Below, piece after piece: positions 1 to 8,063 of a stretch of DNA of 53,376 nucleotides. Below the pieces are notes generated by a model that did no database searches, was not told the DNA's origin, and saw only the letters and a list, made by a program, of their open reading frames with translations. The stretch is from contig NZ_CALUYG010000017.1 in the NCBI RefSeq assembly GCF_944324935.1, positions 1-53,376 of the forward strand, read 5' to 3'. Positions within the stretch are counted from its first letter, which is position 1; each line of letters opens with the position of its first letter. The translations under genes were made by a program, and so were the position numbers. This DNA is from an uncultured Desulfovibrio sp. (GTDB taxonomy: Bacteria; Desulfobacterota; Desulfovibrionia; Desulfovibrionales; Desulfovibrionaceae).

Positions 1-93
1 CGGCTACATTTCCTTACGACAAAAACGAAGTGGGGACAAAGTGGGGACAACTTCCGCCGGAGACGAAAAAAGGACTCACGGCATTACCCGTAA
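1..93 (+). CDS. Possible C-terminal tail of a tyrosine recombinase (partial, left edge)
   Basis: Frame 1 is open from the window edge to a TAA at 91-93, giving about 30 residues rich in Lys and Arg. It contains an 11-bp tandem repeat (gtggggacaaa at 30-40, gtggggacaac at 41-51). Integrase genes next to a tRNA 3' end often finish with a short basic tail of this kind, and tRNA-Thr ends at 108. No catalytic motif is inside the window, so this is a guess from position and composition. It could equally be chance reading through the tRNA terminator, which the frame overlaps. Confidence 0.2.
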   Translation, partial: RLHFLTTKTKWGQSGDNFRRRRKKDSRHYP

Positions 94-99
94 GTCCTT
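66..99 (-). terminator. Rho-independent terminator of tRNA-Thr
   Basis: The arms aaggact and agtcctt extend to a 12-bp stem with one mismatch (70-81 with 88-99). Read on the minus strand it is followed by a run of T, so it terminates the tRNA-Thr transcript. Confidence 0.7.
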
Positions 100-107
100 G
101 TTTTCTC

Positions 108-183
108 TGGAGCCAGCTAAGAGACTTGAACTCTTGGCCTGCTGATTACGAATCAGCTGCTCTACCAACTGAGCTAAGCTGGC
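108..183 (-). tRNA. tRNA-Thr (anticodon CGU)
   Basis: The minus strand folds as a full 76-nt cloverleaf. The acceptor stem is GCCAGCT/AGCTGGC, the anticodon loop is TTCGTAA, the T arm contains GTTCAAGTC, and CCA is encoded at the 3' end (110-108). The anticodon CGU reads ACG. The 3' end faces the left edge of the window, where a terminator and a possible integrase tail lie; tRNA-Thr genes are common island insertion sites. Confidence 0.95.
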
Positions 184-281
184 GCGAAGGGAATAATGCG
201 ACAAATCCGGCAGTGTGTCAAGAAAAAATGTACTTCTTTCAGGGCAGCATTTCTTTCCGCCCATCAGCGCGCGCAGCAACC

Positions 282-1613
282 TCAGAGCAGCCCGAGCCCG
301 TGCAGCAGCACCAGCAGGATGAGCAGCGGTGTGGCGGTACGGCAGAGCTGCCGCACCGCCCGCGGCGTCCAGCCGTCTCCGAGGTGGACAAGCACCTGCC
401 CGCCAGCGGCCGAATAGCCCACGAACAGACAGGTGGCTATGCCGCATACCGGCATGAGCAGCATGGAGGACAGCGCATCATAGAGATCGAAAAAGGTCAT
501 GCCGAACATCCGCGCATCGTTCAAAATGCCGAGCGAGAGCGTGGCCGGGGCCCCCAGCAGCATCAGCCCCGCCAGCACGGCGGGCACGGCCTTTGCGCGC
601 GAACAGCTCAGACGCTCCGCCAGGCAGGACACCGGCACTTCCAGCAGGGAAAGGATGGCCCCCGTGGCGGCGATGCCCGACAGGACAAAGAAGACGGTGG
701 CCAGCAGATGCCCCCCGGGCAGGGAGGCAAAAACGGCGGGGATGGTCATGAACAGCAGCGCCGGCCCCTGCGTCACCTCGAAATCAAAGCTGAACACCGC
801 CGGGAAGATGGCCATGCCGGCCAGCAGGGAGACCAGCAGGTCACAGACCATGACCCTCAGGGCCGTGGCCGGGATATTGACGTCTTCCTTGAAGTAGCTG
901 CCGTAGATGAGCATGCAGCCCATGCCCACGGACATCTTGAAAAAGGCCAGTCCCATAGCCGTCAGGATGACCTCGCCCGAGATGCGCTCCCACTGCGGCA
1001 TGAAGAGGAAGCGCAGCCCCTCCCCCGCTCCCGGCAGGGTCAGGCTGCGGAGGCAGATGCCGAGCAGCAGCAGAAACAGAAGCGGCATGAGCACGCGCGT
1101 CACTTTCTCGATGCCTTTCGACGCTCCGCGCATGATGATGGCGCCCGTCAGGATCAGCACCCCCCATTGCCAGCCCAGCGAAGCCAGCGGATCCCCGGTC
1201 AGCCGGCTGAAGGTCCTCCAGGCCGTATCGGGGTCCGCCGTGGCGGCATCGCCCAGGGCTGACTTGAAGATATAGGCGAATACCCAGCCCGCCACATCCG
1301 AGTAAAATCCCAGGATCACGACACAGCTCAGGATGGCGCCCATGCCGATGAGCCACCAGCGGGAACGCGGCGCAATGACGCGGAAGACATCCACCACATT
1401 GCGACGCCCGGCCCGGCCGATGGCCAGTTCGGCGATCATAAGCGGCAGACCGACGCAGAGCGTGGCCAGCACATAGACCAGCAGAAAGGACGCCCCGCCG
1501 TTCTGGCCCACGAGCGCCGGGAATTTCCAGATATTGCCCAGCCCCACGGCCGAGCCGAGGGTCGCGGCCAAGACGCCGAGCCGGGATGAAAAATGATCAC
1601 GCGCGGCCGCCAT
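282..1613 (-). CDS. NSS-family (SNF) sodium-dependent transporter
   Basis: This 443-aa protein of about 11-12 membrane helices belongs to the neurotransmitter:sodium symporter family, which imports amino acids or related solutes with sodium across the inner membrane. The family signature GSAVGLGNIWKFP lies in the first helix (around residues 20-32), and the unwound sodium/substrate site normally maps there. The start has a GAGGA ribosome site about 7 nt upstream. The length is typical of bacterial members (LeuT-like, MhsT-like). The substrate cannot be told from sequence. It is the first gene inside tRNA-Thr and is followed upstream by a separately started permease on the same strand with about 50 bp between them, so co-transcription is possible. 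Confidence 0.9.
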   Translation of the reverse strand: MAAARDHFSSRLGVLAATLGSAVGLGNIWKFPALVGQNGGASFLLVYVLATLCVGLPLMIAELAIGRAGRRNVVDVFRVIAPRSRWWLIGMGAILSCVVILGFYSDVAGWVFAYIFKSALGDAATADPDTAWRTFSRLTGDPLASLGWQWGVLILTGAIIMRGASKGIEKVTRVLMPLLFLLLLGICLRSLTLPGAGEGLRFLFMPQWERISGEVILTAMGLAFFKMSVGMGCMLIYGSYFKEDVNIPATALRVMVCDLLVSLLAGMAIFPAVFSFDFEVTQGPALLFMTIPAVFASLPGGHLLATVFFVLSGIAATGAILSLLEVPVSCLAERLSCSRAKAVPAVLAGLMLLGAPATLSLGILNDARMFGMTFFDLYDALSSMLLMPVCGIATCLFVGYSAAGGQVLVHLGDGWTPRAVRQLCRTATPLLILLVLLHGLGLL

Positions 1614-1663
1614 ACGGTTTCCTCACAGCAGATGGTCTTAGTGGGTGGACAGGGAAAAGACGC

Positions 1664-2782
1664 TCACGCGGCGGACTGCTCGTCCGTCACATCGTCCTGC
1701 TCCCCGGCAAGCGGCGCATCGGTCCTTGCCGCCGTCGCCGGAGGAAATTCTTCCATGAAGATCTGCCAGAGGGTGACGAACAGCACCGCGAGCACCGGTC
1801 CGGTGATGAAGCCGTCCAGCCCGAAGAGGGCGAATCCGCCCAATGTCGAAAGCAGCACCATGAAATCCGGCAGTTTGGTGTCGCGACCGACCAGGATGGG
1901 CCGCAGGGCATTGTCCGCAAGCCCGATGACGCATACCCCGTACCCCATGAGCACCATCCCGGAAAGCGGTTCGCCGGTCACCAGCAGGTAGATGGCCGCC
2001 GGCAGCCAGACCACCGCCGCCCCGACCACGGGGATGAGCGACAGCAGCGTCATAATGACGCCCCAGAGAACGGGCGCACGCAAGCCCAGCACCGCGAAGA
2101 TGATCCCGCCAAGGGTCCCCTGCACCACCGCCACCAGCAGCGTGCCGCGCACCGTCGCCCGCAGCATGAGGGCAAAGCGGGCAAACAGCAGCTCCTCCCG
2201 ATGATCGCCAAACGGCAGCGCCCGGATGAGCAGCCGGCGGATGCGTTCGCCGTCCCGCAGCAGAAAGAAGGCCAGATAGAGCACGATGGCCAGATCAACG
2301 AACCAGTTGACGGTGCCGCCGCCGATGGTCATGGCCTGCCGGGCCAGATAGCCGCTGACCGTTACGGCGGCGGACGAGGCCACCGCCTTGAGCTTTTCCG
2401 GCCCGTAGCCGAACTTCTCCAGCCACTCGATGACCGTGGGCAACGCCTGCCGCAGCTTGTCCACCATGCGGCCGATCTCGTCAGCGCTGCCGGACAGCCG
2501 CGTGTAGAGCTGCACCAGCTCGGTCAGGCAGGTATAGAGCAGGTAGCCCGCCGGAAGGATGATGAAAGCCAGGCTGACCAGCACCGTGCAAAGGGAAGCG
2601 GTGTTGGCCCCCAGGCCGCGACGTTGCAGCCACTGGCGCAGCGGCATGAACAGCAGGCCGATGACCACGCTCCAGAAGATGTCGTCAAAAAACGGCCGCA
2701 GCATCCAGAGAAAGGCCAGCGTCGCCAGCAGCAGCAGACCAAGAAAGGCGTTGTTCTCCAGGCGCGAAGGCGGAATAGTCAT
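1664..2782 (-). CDS. AI-2E family (PerM/TqsA-like) permease
   Basis: This 372-aa membrane protein has the AI-2E transporter fold: paired N-terminal helices, a central soluble part around residues 90-140, then a helical block with FFLLRDGERIRRLL, VVQGTLGGIIF and a Pro/Gly-rich stretch ending ITGPVLAVL. Members export small molecules or act as Na+/H+ antiporters, and substrates are mostly unknown. The ATG at 2782 was chosen because AAGGAG sits 6 nt upstream. The frame stays open further upstream but that part is low-complexity and not family-like. The C-terminus is acidic and cytoplasmic. The 255 bp between it and the next gene upstream show no other gene. Confidence 0.85.
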   Translation of the reverse strand: MTIPPSRLENNAFLGLLLLATLAFLWMLRPFFDDIFWSVVIGLLFMPLRQWLQRRGLGANTASLCTVLVSLAFIILPAGYLLYTCLTELVQLYTRLSGSADEIGRMVDKLRQALPTVIEWLEKFGYGPEKLKAVASSAAVTVSGYLARQAMTIGGGTVNWFVDLAIVLYLAFFLLRDGERIRRLLIRALPFGDHREELLFARFALMLRATVRGTLLVAVVQGTLGGIIFAVLGLRAPVLWGVIMTLLSLIPVVGAAVVWLPAAIYLLVTGEPLSGMVLMGYGVCVIGLADNALRPILVGRDTKLPDFMVLLSTLGGFALFGLDGFITGPVLAVLFVTLWQIFMEEFPPATAARTDAPLAGEQDDVTDEQSAA

Positions 2783-3037
2783 CTGTGCTCCTTGCAGACT
2801 GCCGATCCTGCGAGGCGGTCCAGCGGGGCGAACCTCTTGCGGCCGCTTCTGTCGGGCCTCTCCTTTCCCGCCGCCCTCACCCGCGGCATGAACGAGCTTG
2901 CCGCCCCCCTGAGCGACGGCAAGCCGGGCGGCAAAACTTCGGGCAAGGCTTCGCTCCCTGCCGTCCGACGGGGAGGGACGCATACGCGTCATTGCCGGCG
3001 CGCATGCGCTCCCTCACCCGCTGAAGCGCTCCGCTTC

Positions 3038-3406
3038 TCAGGCTCGCTCAATGATAAAGGGGATGCAGTGCAGCTCGCGGCTTTTTTCCTGCGTTGAACC
3101 GAGCTTCCAGGGGCTGTCGGCGGCCCAGCCCAGCTTTTCGGCAATGGCCCGGGCCACACCGGCCACGTTCAGCACGGGATGCCGCTGGAAGACCTGCGGC
3201 AGACCGTAGGTAAGGTTGCACACCAGGCACTTGCCGGGACGCTGATGCAGTTCAAAAGCCAGTTCGGCCTTGTCGTCACTGACGTTGCGGCACACCAGAC
3301 GAATATCGTACGCCCCTTCTTCAGCGCCGCCGAAAAGCGCGTCAAAAAAGGCGTCCGTCCGTTCCGCGGGAAAAGCCGTATCCAGAAATGCCTGATCAAG
3401 AACCAT
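3038..3406 (-). CDS. Conserved hypothetical protein, Desulfovibrio type
   Basis: This 122-aa soluble protein starts MVLDQAFLD, with GGAGG 6 nt upstream of the ATG at 3406. It contains RPGKCLVCNLTYGLPQVF, a short Cys-x2-Cys segment, and a basic helix near the C-terminus. I recall near-identical small proteins in other Desulfovibrio genomes carrying meaningless automatic names. No domain of known function is visible. The two cysteines (about residues 64 and 67) could bind metal, but a second pair is absent. A longer reading starting at 3517 is possible but adds sequence with no ribosome site. Confidence 0.7.
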   Translation of the reverse strand: MVLDQAFLDTAFPAERTDAFFDALFGGAEEGAYDIRLVCRNVSDDKAELAFELHQRPGKCLVCNLTYGLPQVFQRHPVLNVAGVARAIAEKLGWAADSPWKLGSTQEKSRELHCIPFIIERA

Positions 3407-3561
3407 GTGTCCTCCACTGGAAGTGTGCATGCTATCGATTGTCCGCCCCGCCCCATCGGCGGCCTCTGCGCCCTGCGGCAGGCCGAGTCCCATTTTCGTG
3501 CCGCTGCGCGGCGACACCCGCCCGTCAGGGAGACCCTGCCCGGCATCCTTCCGCGCAGGCC

Positions 3562-4599
3562 TCAGACTGAAGGCGCGCCATGCCGCAGCCAGTCCATCAG
3601 CGGACCGTCAAGGCTGCGGTCCGTCCGCGGCAGCCTGTCCAGCCGGAACGCCGGCACGAGCTCCGCAGCCGTGACGTCCCGGCGGGCCGGATTGTTCCCG
3701 GCCAGCCAGGCCAGCAGGCCGACGATACGCTCCGGGGGCACGCCTTCCGCCCGCAGACTGCGCAGGGCAAGGCTGTGATGCCGCTTGGCAAGCCGTTCCC
3801 CCTCCGCATCACAGAGAAGGGGAACATGGGCATACGCTGGTATCTCATAGCCCAAAAGTCGCAAAAGGGCAATCTGACGCGGCGTGGAGGAAAGGATGTC
3901 GCGCCCCCGCACCACCTGAGTGATCCGCATGCGTCCGTCGTCCACGGCAACGGCAAGCTGGTAGGCGATCACTCCGTCGGACCGCTGCACGGCGAAATCG
4001 CCGCCGCAGTCATCCAGCCGGAAAGTCTGCGGCCCCTGCGCGGCATCCCGAAAACGGATCGGCTCCGACGGCCCGTGGAAACGGAGGCTGGCCTGCCGCC
4101 CGGCCTGCCGCAGCGCCGCCCGCTGCGCCTCGCTGAGCTGGCGGCAGGTCCCCGGGTAGGGGGCTCCGCTGTCGTCCACATGTGGCGCGCCGGCCAGAGC
4201 GCGCAGCTCCTTCCGCGTGCAGAAGCAGGGATACAGGCAGCCGAGCCGCTCGAGCCGTTGCAGGGCCTGCGCGTAGAGCCCGGCACAGCGACTCTGCACA
4301 TACGGGCCGTACTCTCCCCGTTCCGGCAAAGGATCGCCGCTCCCGGCAGCGGGAAACGCCGGCCCTTCATCCCAGTCCATGCCCAGCCAGCGCAGATCCT
4401 CCAGCACGGCAAGCGCGTATTCGGGCCGCGACCGTTGCGGATCGATGTCCTCCAGCCTGAGGACGATGTCGCCTCCGGCCTGCCGCGCGGCCCACCAGGC
4501 CAGAAGGAAGGCCCAGGCGTTACCCAGATGCAGATAGCCCGTCGGGCTGGGCGCCAGACGCCCCCGGATATGTCCCGCGCCCAACATGTCCCGCGCCAT
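3562..4599 (-). CDS. gluQ: Glutamyl-Q tRNA(Asp) synthetase
   Basis: This 345-aa protein is a truncated class I glutamyl-tRNA synthetase lacking the anticodon-binding half. Enzymes of this type attach glutamate to the queuosine base of tRNA-Asp. Visible motifs are the HIGH equivalent in PSPTGYLHLGNAW (residues 17-29), the zinc ligands CFC then YPGTC as in E. coli YadB, and the KMSKS equivalent RLAKRH. The start at 4599 has GGGAGG 5 nt upstream; an earlier in-frame ATG has no such site. It is somewhat longer than the usual ~300 residues because of inserts in the Rossmann part. The folE2 gene about 3 kb away could supply the GTP-derived precursor of queuosine. Confidence 0.9.
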   Translation of the reverse strand: MARDMLGAGHIRGRLAPSPTGYLHLGNAWAFLLAWWAARQAGGDIVLRLEDIDPQRSRPEYALAVLEDLRWLGMDWDEGPAFPAAGSGDPLPERGEYGPYVQSRCAGLYAQALQRLERLGCLYPCFCTRKELRALAGAPHVDDSGAPYPGTCRQLSEAQRAALRQAGRQASLRFHGPSEPIRFRDAAQGPQTFRLDDCGGDFAVQRSDGVIAYQLAVAVDDGRMRITQVVRGRDILSSTPRQIALLRLLGYEIPAYAHVPLLCDAEGERLAKRHHSLALRSLRAEGVPPERIVGLLAWLAGNNPARRDVTAAELVPAFRLDRLPRTDRSLDGPLMDWLRHGAPSV

Positions 4600-4748
4600 G
4601 TTCCCTCCCTGCCGCCGTCCTTCGCGGTCATGCCCGCAATGCAAAACGGGGAAGCCCTCCGCTCACGCGCGGCGCTTCCCCGAGTCGATCGACGCGACAC
4701 TTTCCCGCCGGCTGCCCGCACTGCGGGCCTCACCTGTGGCGGATGCCG

Positions 4749-5264
4749 TTACTTGTTGTTCCAGGGCATTTTGGCCAGCAGCTTGGCCATGCCGCAAAAA
4801 CCGGTCAGCCCGGCAAAGATCAGTCCGGCGCCCACAAAGGCGCTCAGCCAGATGAAGACCGGGAAGACGCAGGAGGCCAGCAGGCCGAAGAGCACCAGCG
4901 AACCGGCGCCGATCTGGATCTGGCGGTTCATGGGCAGGGGGCATTTTTCGTGACGTTCCACCGGCAGCCCGGCCTTTTCCCAGGCCTCAACGCCGCCGAG
5001 CACCAGCAGCGCGGGACCGCCGGCCACACGTTCCAGCACGTCGGCATTGCTCCGCGTACGCGAACCGGAATGACACATGAAGACGATGGGCTTCTGGTCC
5101 GTGGCGGGGTCCAGTTTCAGGTACGGCAGCGCCGACAGCGGGGCGGCTTCCGCGCCGGGCACGGAGATAGTGGCCAGTTCATCGACTTCGCGCACATCGA
5201 CCAGACGGATCTCTCCGGCTTTCAGGCGCTTGTAGACTTCGACGGGGCTAAGAGACGGCAGCAT
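4749..5264 (-). CDS. Rhodanese-domain protein with C-terminal membrane domain (YgaP-like)
   Basis: Of 171 residues, 1-110 form a rhodanese sulfurtransferase domain with the active-site loop CHSGSRTR (Cys64), and 113-171 form two membrane helices with the DUF2892 pattern. This is the architecture of E. coli YgaP, an inner-membrane rhodanese that carries persulfide on the loop cysteine. The start has GAGG 6 nt upstream. The physiological sulfur donor and acceptor are unknown; in a sulfate reducer it may move sulfane sulfur near the membrane. The gene lies 49 bp downstream of the NlpC/P60 gene on the same strand. Confidence 0.88.
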   Translation of the reverse strand: MLPSLSPVEVYKRLKAGEIRLVDVREVDELATISVPGAEAAPLSALPYLKLDPATDQKPIVFMCHSGSRTRSNADVLERVAGGPALLVLGGVEAWEKAGLPVERHEKCPLPMNRQIQIGAGSLVLFGLLASCVFPVFIWLSAFVGAGLIFAGLTGFCGMAKLLAKMPWNNK

Positions 5265-5313
5265 GTGACCTCACTTTGGTTGGGGGAAAACGACTCTCAC
5301 ACCTTGTATCGCA

Positions 5314-6249
5314 TTACTTCTTGGACGAGGAACTTTTGCGGGACGATCGGGACGCTCCGGCGTCCTTCTTCCCCTGCCGGGACGACGCCCGGGCCTGTGT
5401 CTTGCTCTTGCTGCTCCGGCGCGCGGCGGGAGCGGCCTTTTCCTTGCTTTTACCGCCCTGTCGGGCCGATGCGGCCTTGGACTTGCCGCTCTTGCGGGAA
5501 GTGGCTTTTTCCCGGCTTTTTTTGCGCTGCTCGGACGGCTTGCGCACCTGATCCTTTTTCTTGCGCTGCGTGGAGACCTGCGAAGTCTGCTTGCCCTTTT
5601 TCCGGCTTTCGACCGTTGCTTCCTGCCGCGCCTTGCGGGAACGCTCCATATCGCGGACCGCCCGCTCCTCGGTATACTGCGCCATGCGGCTTTCCGCCTG
5701 CGCCACGAGATCCTGACCATCGGCGTTCATGCTGACCCGCCGTGCGCCGAGGAAGGTATTGTTGAAATAGGGATCATCCAGGGAGCTGATCTTGACCGAG
5801 CTCCGCCGCCGCGGGCTGTGCACGAATTTGCCGTCCCCCACATAGATGCCCGTATGATACCCGCGCCGCGGATGGCGGAAGGCCACGATATCTCCGGCGC
5901 GCATATCTTCCACACGCATGATGCGCTGGCCGATGGCGGATTGTTCCCGCGCCGTGCGGGGCAGTTTGACGCCGACGCTCTGATAGGCCCATTGCACGAG
6001 TCCCGAGCAGTCAAACCCGCCGGGATTGCGCCCGCCGCGGACATAGGGCGTACCGATGACCGAGCGGGCCGTCTTGACCACGGACTGACCGGAGGCCCGG
6101 TCGCGTGCGTCCTCCTGCTGGTTCAGAACGTCTTCCACATTGGCGCGATAGCGGATCAGCAGATCCTTGTCCTGTTGCTTGCGCGCCGTACAGCCGAGCA
6201 TCACGGCAGAGATCAGGAGGATGGTCAGCAGATTGAGTGCTTGCCGCAT
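5314..6249 (-). CDS. NlpC/P60-family cell-wall hydrolase lipoprotein with long basic tail
   Basis: This 311-aa protein has a signal peptide ending in a lipobox-like MLGC (Cys20), then a C40 peptidase domain at about residues 55-170. The catalytic Cys81 is in FDCSGL, with His132 (YHTG) and His144 as the other active-site positions. Such enzymes cut the gamma-D-glutamyl-diaminopimelate bond of peptidoglycan. Residues 190-311 are a repetitive Lys/Arg/Ser/Ala tail with no fold, probably held against the anionic wall or DNA-like polymer. The ATG at 6249 was chosen over an upstream TTG because TGGAG precedes it. An outer-membrane anchor is inferred from the lipobox. Confidence 0.87.
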   Translation of the reverse strand: MRQALNLLTILLISAVMLGCTARKQQDKDLLIRYRANVEDVLNQQEDARDRASGQSVVKTARSVIGTPYVRGGRNPGGFDCSGLVQWAYQSVGVKLPRTAREQSAIGQRIMRVEDMRAGDIVAFRHPRRGYHTGIYVGDGKFVHSPRRRSSVKISSLDDPYFNNTFLGARRVSMNADGQDLVAQAESRMAQYTEERAVRDMERSRKARQEATVESRKKGKQTSQVSTQRKKKDQVRKPSEQRKKSREKATSRKSGKSKAASARQGGKSKEKAAPAARRSSKSKTQARASSRQGKKDAGASRSSRKSSSSKK

Positions 6250-6322
6250 TCGTTCTCCAGACAAGGGTAAACCCGCTTGCGCGGGTTGAAAAACGGTCAG
6301 CCCCGTATATCCATCGAAAATA

Positions 6323-6736
6323 TCAGGCCTTCATGTCCAGGATGACGCCCAGCATATCATCCGCCGTTCGTACGACCTGCGCGTTGGCTTCATAGGTATG
6401 CGGCATGGCCACCAGATCGGCCATCTCCCGCTCCAGACTCGTGCCGCTGGGGAAAAGACTTTCCAGCGGCGTGCCTTCGCCGGCGCCCATATCGCGGGCC
6501 CGCTGGCGCAGCTCGTCATAGGAGACGCGCGTGCCCTCCTGACCGGAAAGGCCGTCCCCCTGAAAAACGGCGTCCAGGCGCGTGCCGCCATTGCCGGAAA
6601 TATCCGAATACTCGGCCCGCTGGGGGTTGAAACCCGCCGTGTTCACGTTGGCGACATTATGCGTAAGGGTCTGCATGCCCGCACCAAATGCGGAAAGAGC
6701 CGTCGCACCAATATCCATGCTGCTTGAAATGCTCAT
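6323..6736 (-). CDS. Stand-alone flagellar basal-body rod/hook-type protein (FlgC-like)
   Basis: This 137-aa protein has the N-terminal rod signature around residues 9-40 (ALSAFGAGMQTLTHNVANVNTAGF) and the C-terminal rod helix from about 105 (DLVAMPHTYEANAQVVRTAD). These coiled ends are shared by FlgB, FlgC, FlgG and FlgE. The middle part is short, closest to FlgC in size. The start has GGAG 8 nt upstream. No other flagellar gene is in the window, so it is outside the usual rod operon. It may be a minor axial component or a paralogue kept for another purpose. Confidence 0.8.
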   Translation of the reverse strand: MSISSSMDIGATALSAFGAGMQTLTHNVANVNTAGFNPQRAEYSDISGNGGTRLDAVFQGDGLSGQEGTRVSYDELRQRARDMGAGEGTPLESLFPSGTSLEREMADLVAMPHTYEANAQVVRTADDMLGVILDMKA

Positions 6737-6776
6737 AGCCTTACTCCCCTTTCCCTGTTTTTATCACAGCCCGCGC

Positions 6777-6799
6777 CAAAAGGCAAAAGGCTTTTTGCC
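6777..6799 (-). terminator. Terminator downstream of folE2
   Basis: The arms ggcaaaa (6782-6788) and ttttgcc (6793-6799) form a short stem with a 4-nt loop. On the minus strand it is followed by TTTTGG. It falls between folE2 and the flagellar-type gene. Confidence 0.45.
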
Positions 6800-6826
6800 G
6801 CGGCCGTCCACGGGCCTCCCCTGCGT

Positions 6827-7621
6827 TCAGCGCCGGCCGGCCTCCAGATGGCGTTCGATGCAGGCAAAGGCATTGTGGCTGTGGATGGATTCCATGCTTT
6901 CCACCTCCACGCGGAACCACGATATCTGCCCGTGCTCCAGCAGACGTTGCGCCACGTTGCGCACCACATCCTCCACAAAGGTCGGCTGCGCGAAGGCATG
7001 CTCGGTCACGAATTTCTCGTCCTCCCGCTTGAGGAGCGTATAGACGGCGGACGAGCCCGAGGCCTCGGCCATCTCGATGAAATCCTCGATCCAGCTGAAG
7101 TGCGTCATGCGGACGGAGAGTCTGATCATGGTCCGCTGACTGTGCGCGCCTTCCCGGCTGATGGCCTTGGAGCAGGGACAGACCGTCATAACCGGCACGG
7201 CGACATCCAGCGAAAAGGACTGCCCCTCATCGGTCAGTTCGCCGGTCAGACGGCACTCGTAGGCCACAAGGCTCTCGCAGCCGGAAGCCGGAGCCGCCTT
7301 GCGCATGAAATAGGGGAAGCAGAAATGCACATAGGCCCGCCGCGCCTCGAGGCGTTCCTTGATGGCGGCAAGCAGACGCCGTACGGACTGATAGCTGATG
7401 GCGTCGTTCCACTCTTCCAGCGCCGCCACGAAGCGGCTCATGTGCGTTCCCTTGAAGGCGGCGGGCAGATCCACGCCCATATCGACGCGGGCCACGGTCT
7501 GCCGGCTGCCTTCCGCCTTGTCCCGCACCAGCAGGGGCATGGTGATGCCCCGCACCCCAACCGTATCTATCGGCAGCGCCACCTGTGGCGCATGACGTTG
7601 CACATCTTCCATATCAGGCAA
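6827..7621 (-). CDS. folE2: GTP cyclohydrolase FolE2 (type IB)
   Basis: This 264-aa enzyme converts GTP to dihydroneopterin triphosphate, the first step toward folate and queuosine, using a metal held by residues unlike those of FolE. The family features are present: VGV at residues 21-23, a Cys pair CPC at 148-150 in [16 protein letters not shown] around His160, and a C-terminal [10 protein letters not shown]. The length is normal. Its start overlaps the end of nikR by 8 bp, so translation is probably coupled. Coupling to a metal-responsive regulator fits the known wider metal tolerance of FolE2 compared with zinc-dependent FolE, but nickel control of folE2 itself is inference. Confidence 0.93.
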   Translation of the reverse strand: MPDMEDVQRHAPQVALPIDTVGVRGITMPLLVRDKAEGSRQTVARVDMGVDLPAAFKGTHMSRFVAALEEWNDAISYQSVRRLLAAIKERLEARRAYVHFCFPYFMRKAAPASGCESLVAYECRLTGELTDEGQSFSLDVAVPVMTVCPCSKAISREGAHSQRTMIRLSVRMTHFSWIEDFIEMAEASGSSAVYTLLKREDEKFVTEHAFAQPTFVEDVVRNVAQRLLEHGQISWFRVEVESMESIHSHNAFACIERHLEAGRR

Positions 7622-8033
7622 GGTCCTGTCCTGTGGTTGTTCCGCTGAACGTGCCGTGCTTCACCCCCTTGCAGGAGACAAGGCGGTCGGCAAGGGCGCG
7701 TATGCGGACGGCATCCCCTTTCAATACCAGCACTTCCAGACAATTGTGATGATCAAGATGCACATGCAGCGTCGTGATGATGATGTCGTGATCGTCATGC
7801 TGCATGCGCGTCAGTTTGCGGGCCAGATCATTCTTGTGATGGTCATAGACCAGCGTCAGCGTCCCGGCCGCCTCGACGTCGGCACGCTGCCACTCTTCCT
7901 CCACGAGCGCCTTGCGGATAAGGTCGCGGATGGCCTCCGAGCGGTTGCCGTACCCCTTGCGATGGCACAGCTCGTCAAAGGGCTCAAGGAGCTCCTCATC
8001 CAGTGAAACGCCAAAACGCGTCAGCTTGCCCAT
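7614..8033 (-). CDS. nikR: Nickel-responsive transcriptional regulator NikR
   Basis: This 139-aa protein has an N-terminal ribbon-helix-helix DNA-binding domain ([18 protein letters not shown]) and a C-terminal ACT-like nickel-sensing domain. The four nickel ligands can be placed at His79, His90, His92 and Cys98 in the HVHLDHHNC segment, matching H76, H87, H89 and C95 of E. coli NikR. The start at 8033 is preceded by an AGAGGAA-like site; an upstream in-frame ATG is less likely. It represses nickel uptake genes in other bacteria. No nickel transporter is in the window. It lies 30 bp after a methyltransferase gene and overlaps folE2. Confidence 0.93.
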   Translation of the reverse strand: MGKLTRFGVSLDEELLEPFDELCHRKGYGNRSEAIRDLIRKALVEEEWQRADVEAAGTLTLVYDHHKNDLARKLTRMQHDDHDIIITTLHVHLDHHNCLEVLVLKGDAVRIRALADRLVSCKGVKHGTFSGTTTGQDLA

Positions 8034-8063
8034 GCGCTTCGTTCCTCTTCTGTCCGGCACGCC

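Noticed and set aside
6270-6287. Hairpin aacccgc/gcgggtt as a terminator of the flagellar-type gene
   Set aside because: The stem is good, but the T run on the minus strand is too short (TTTACC), so termination is uncertain.
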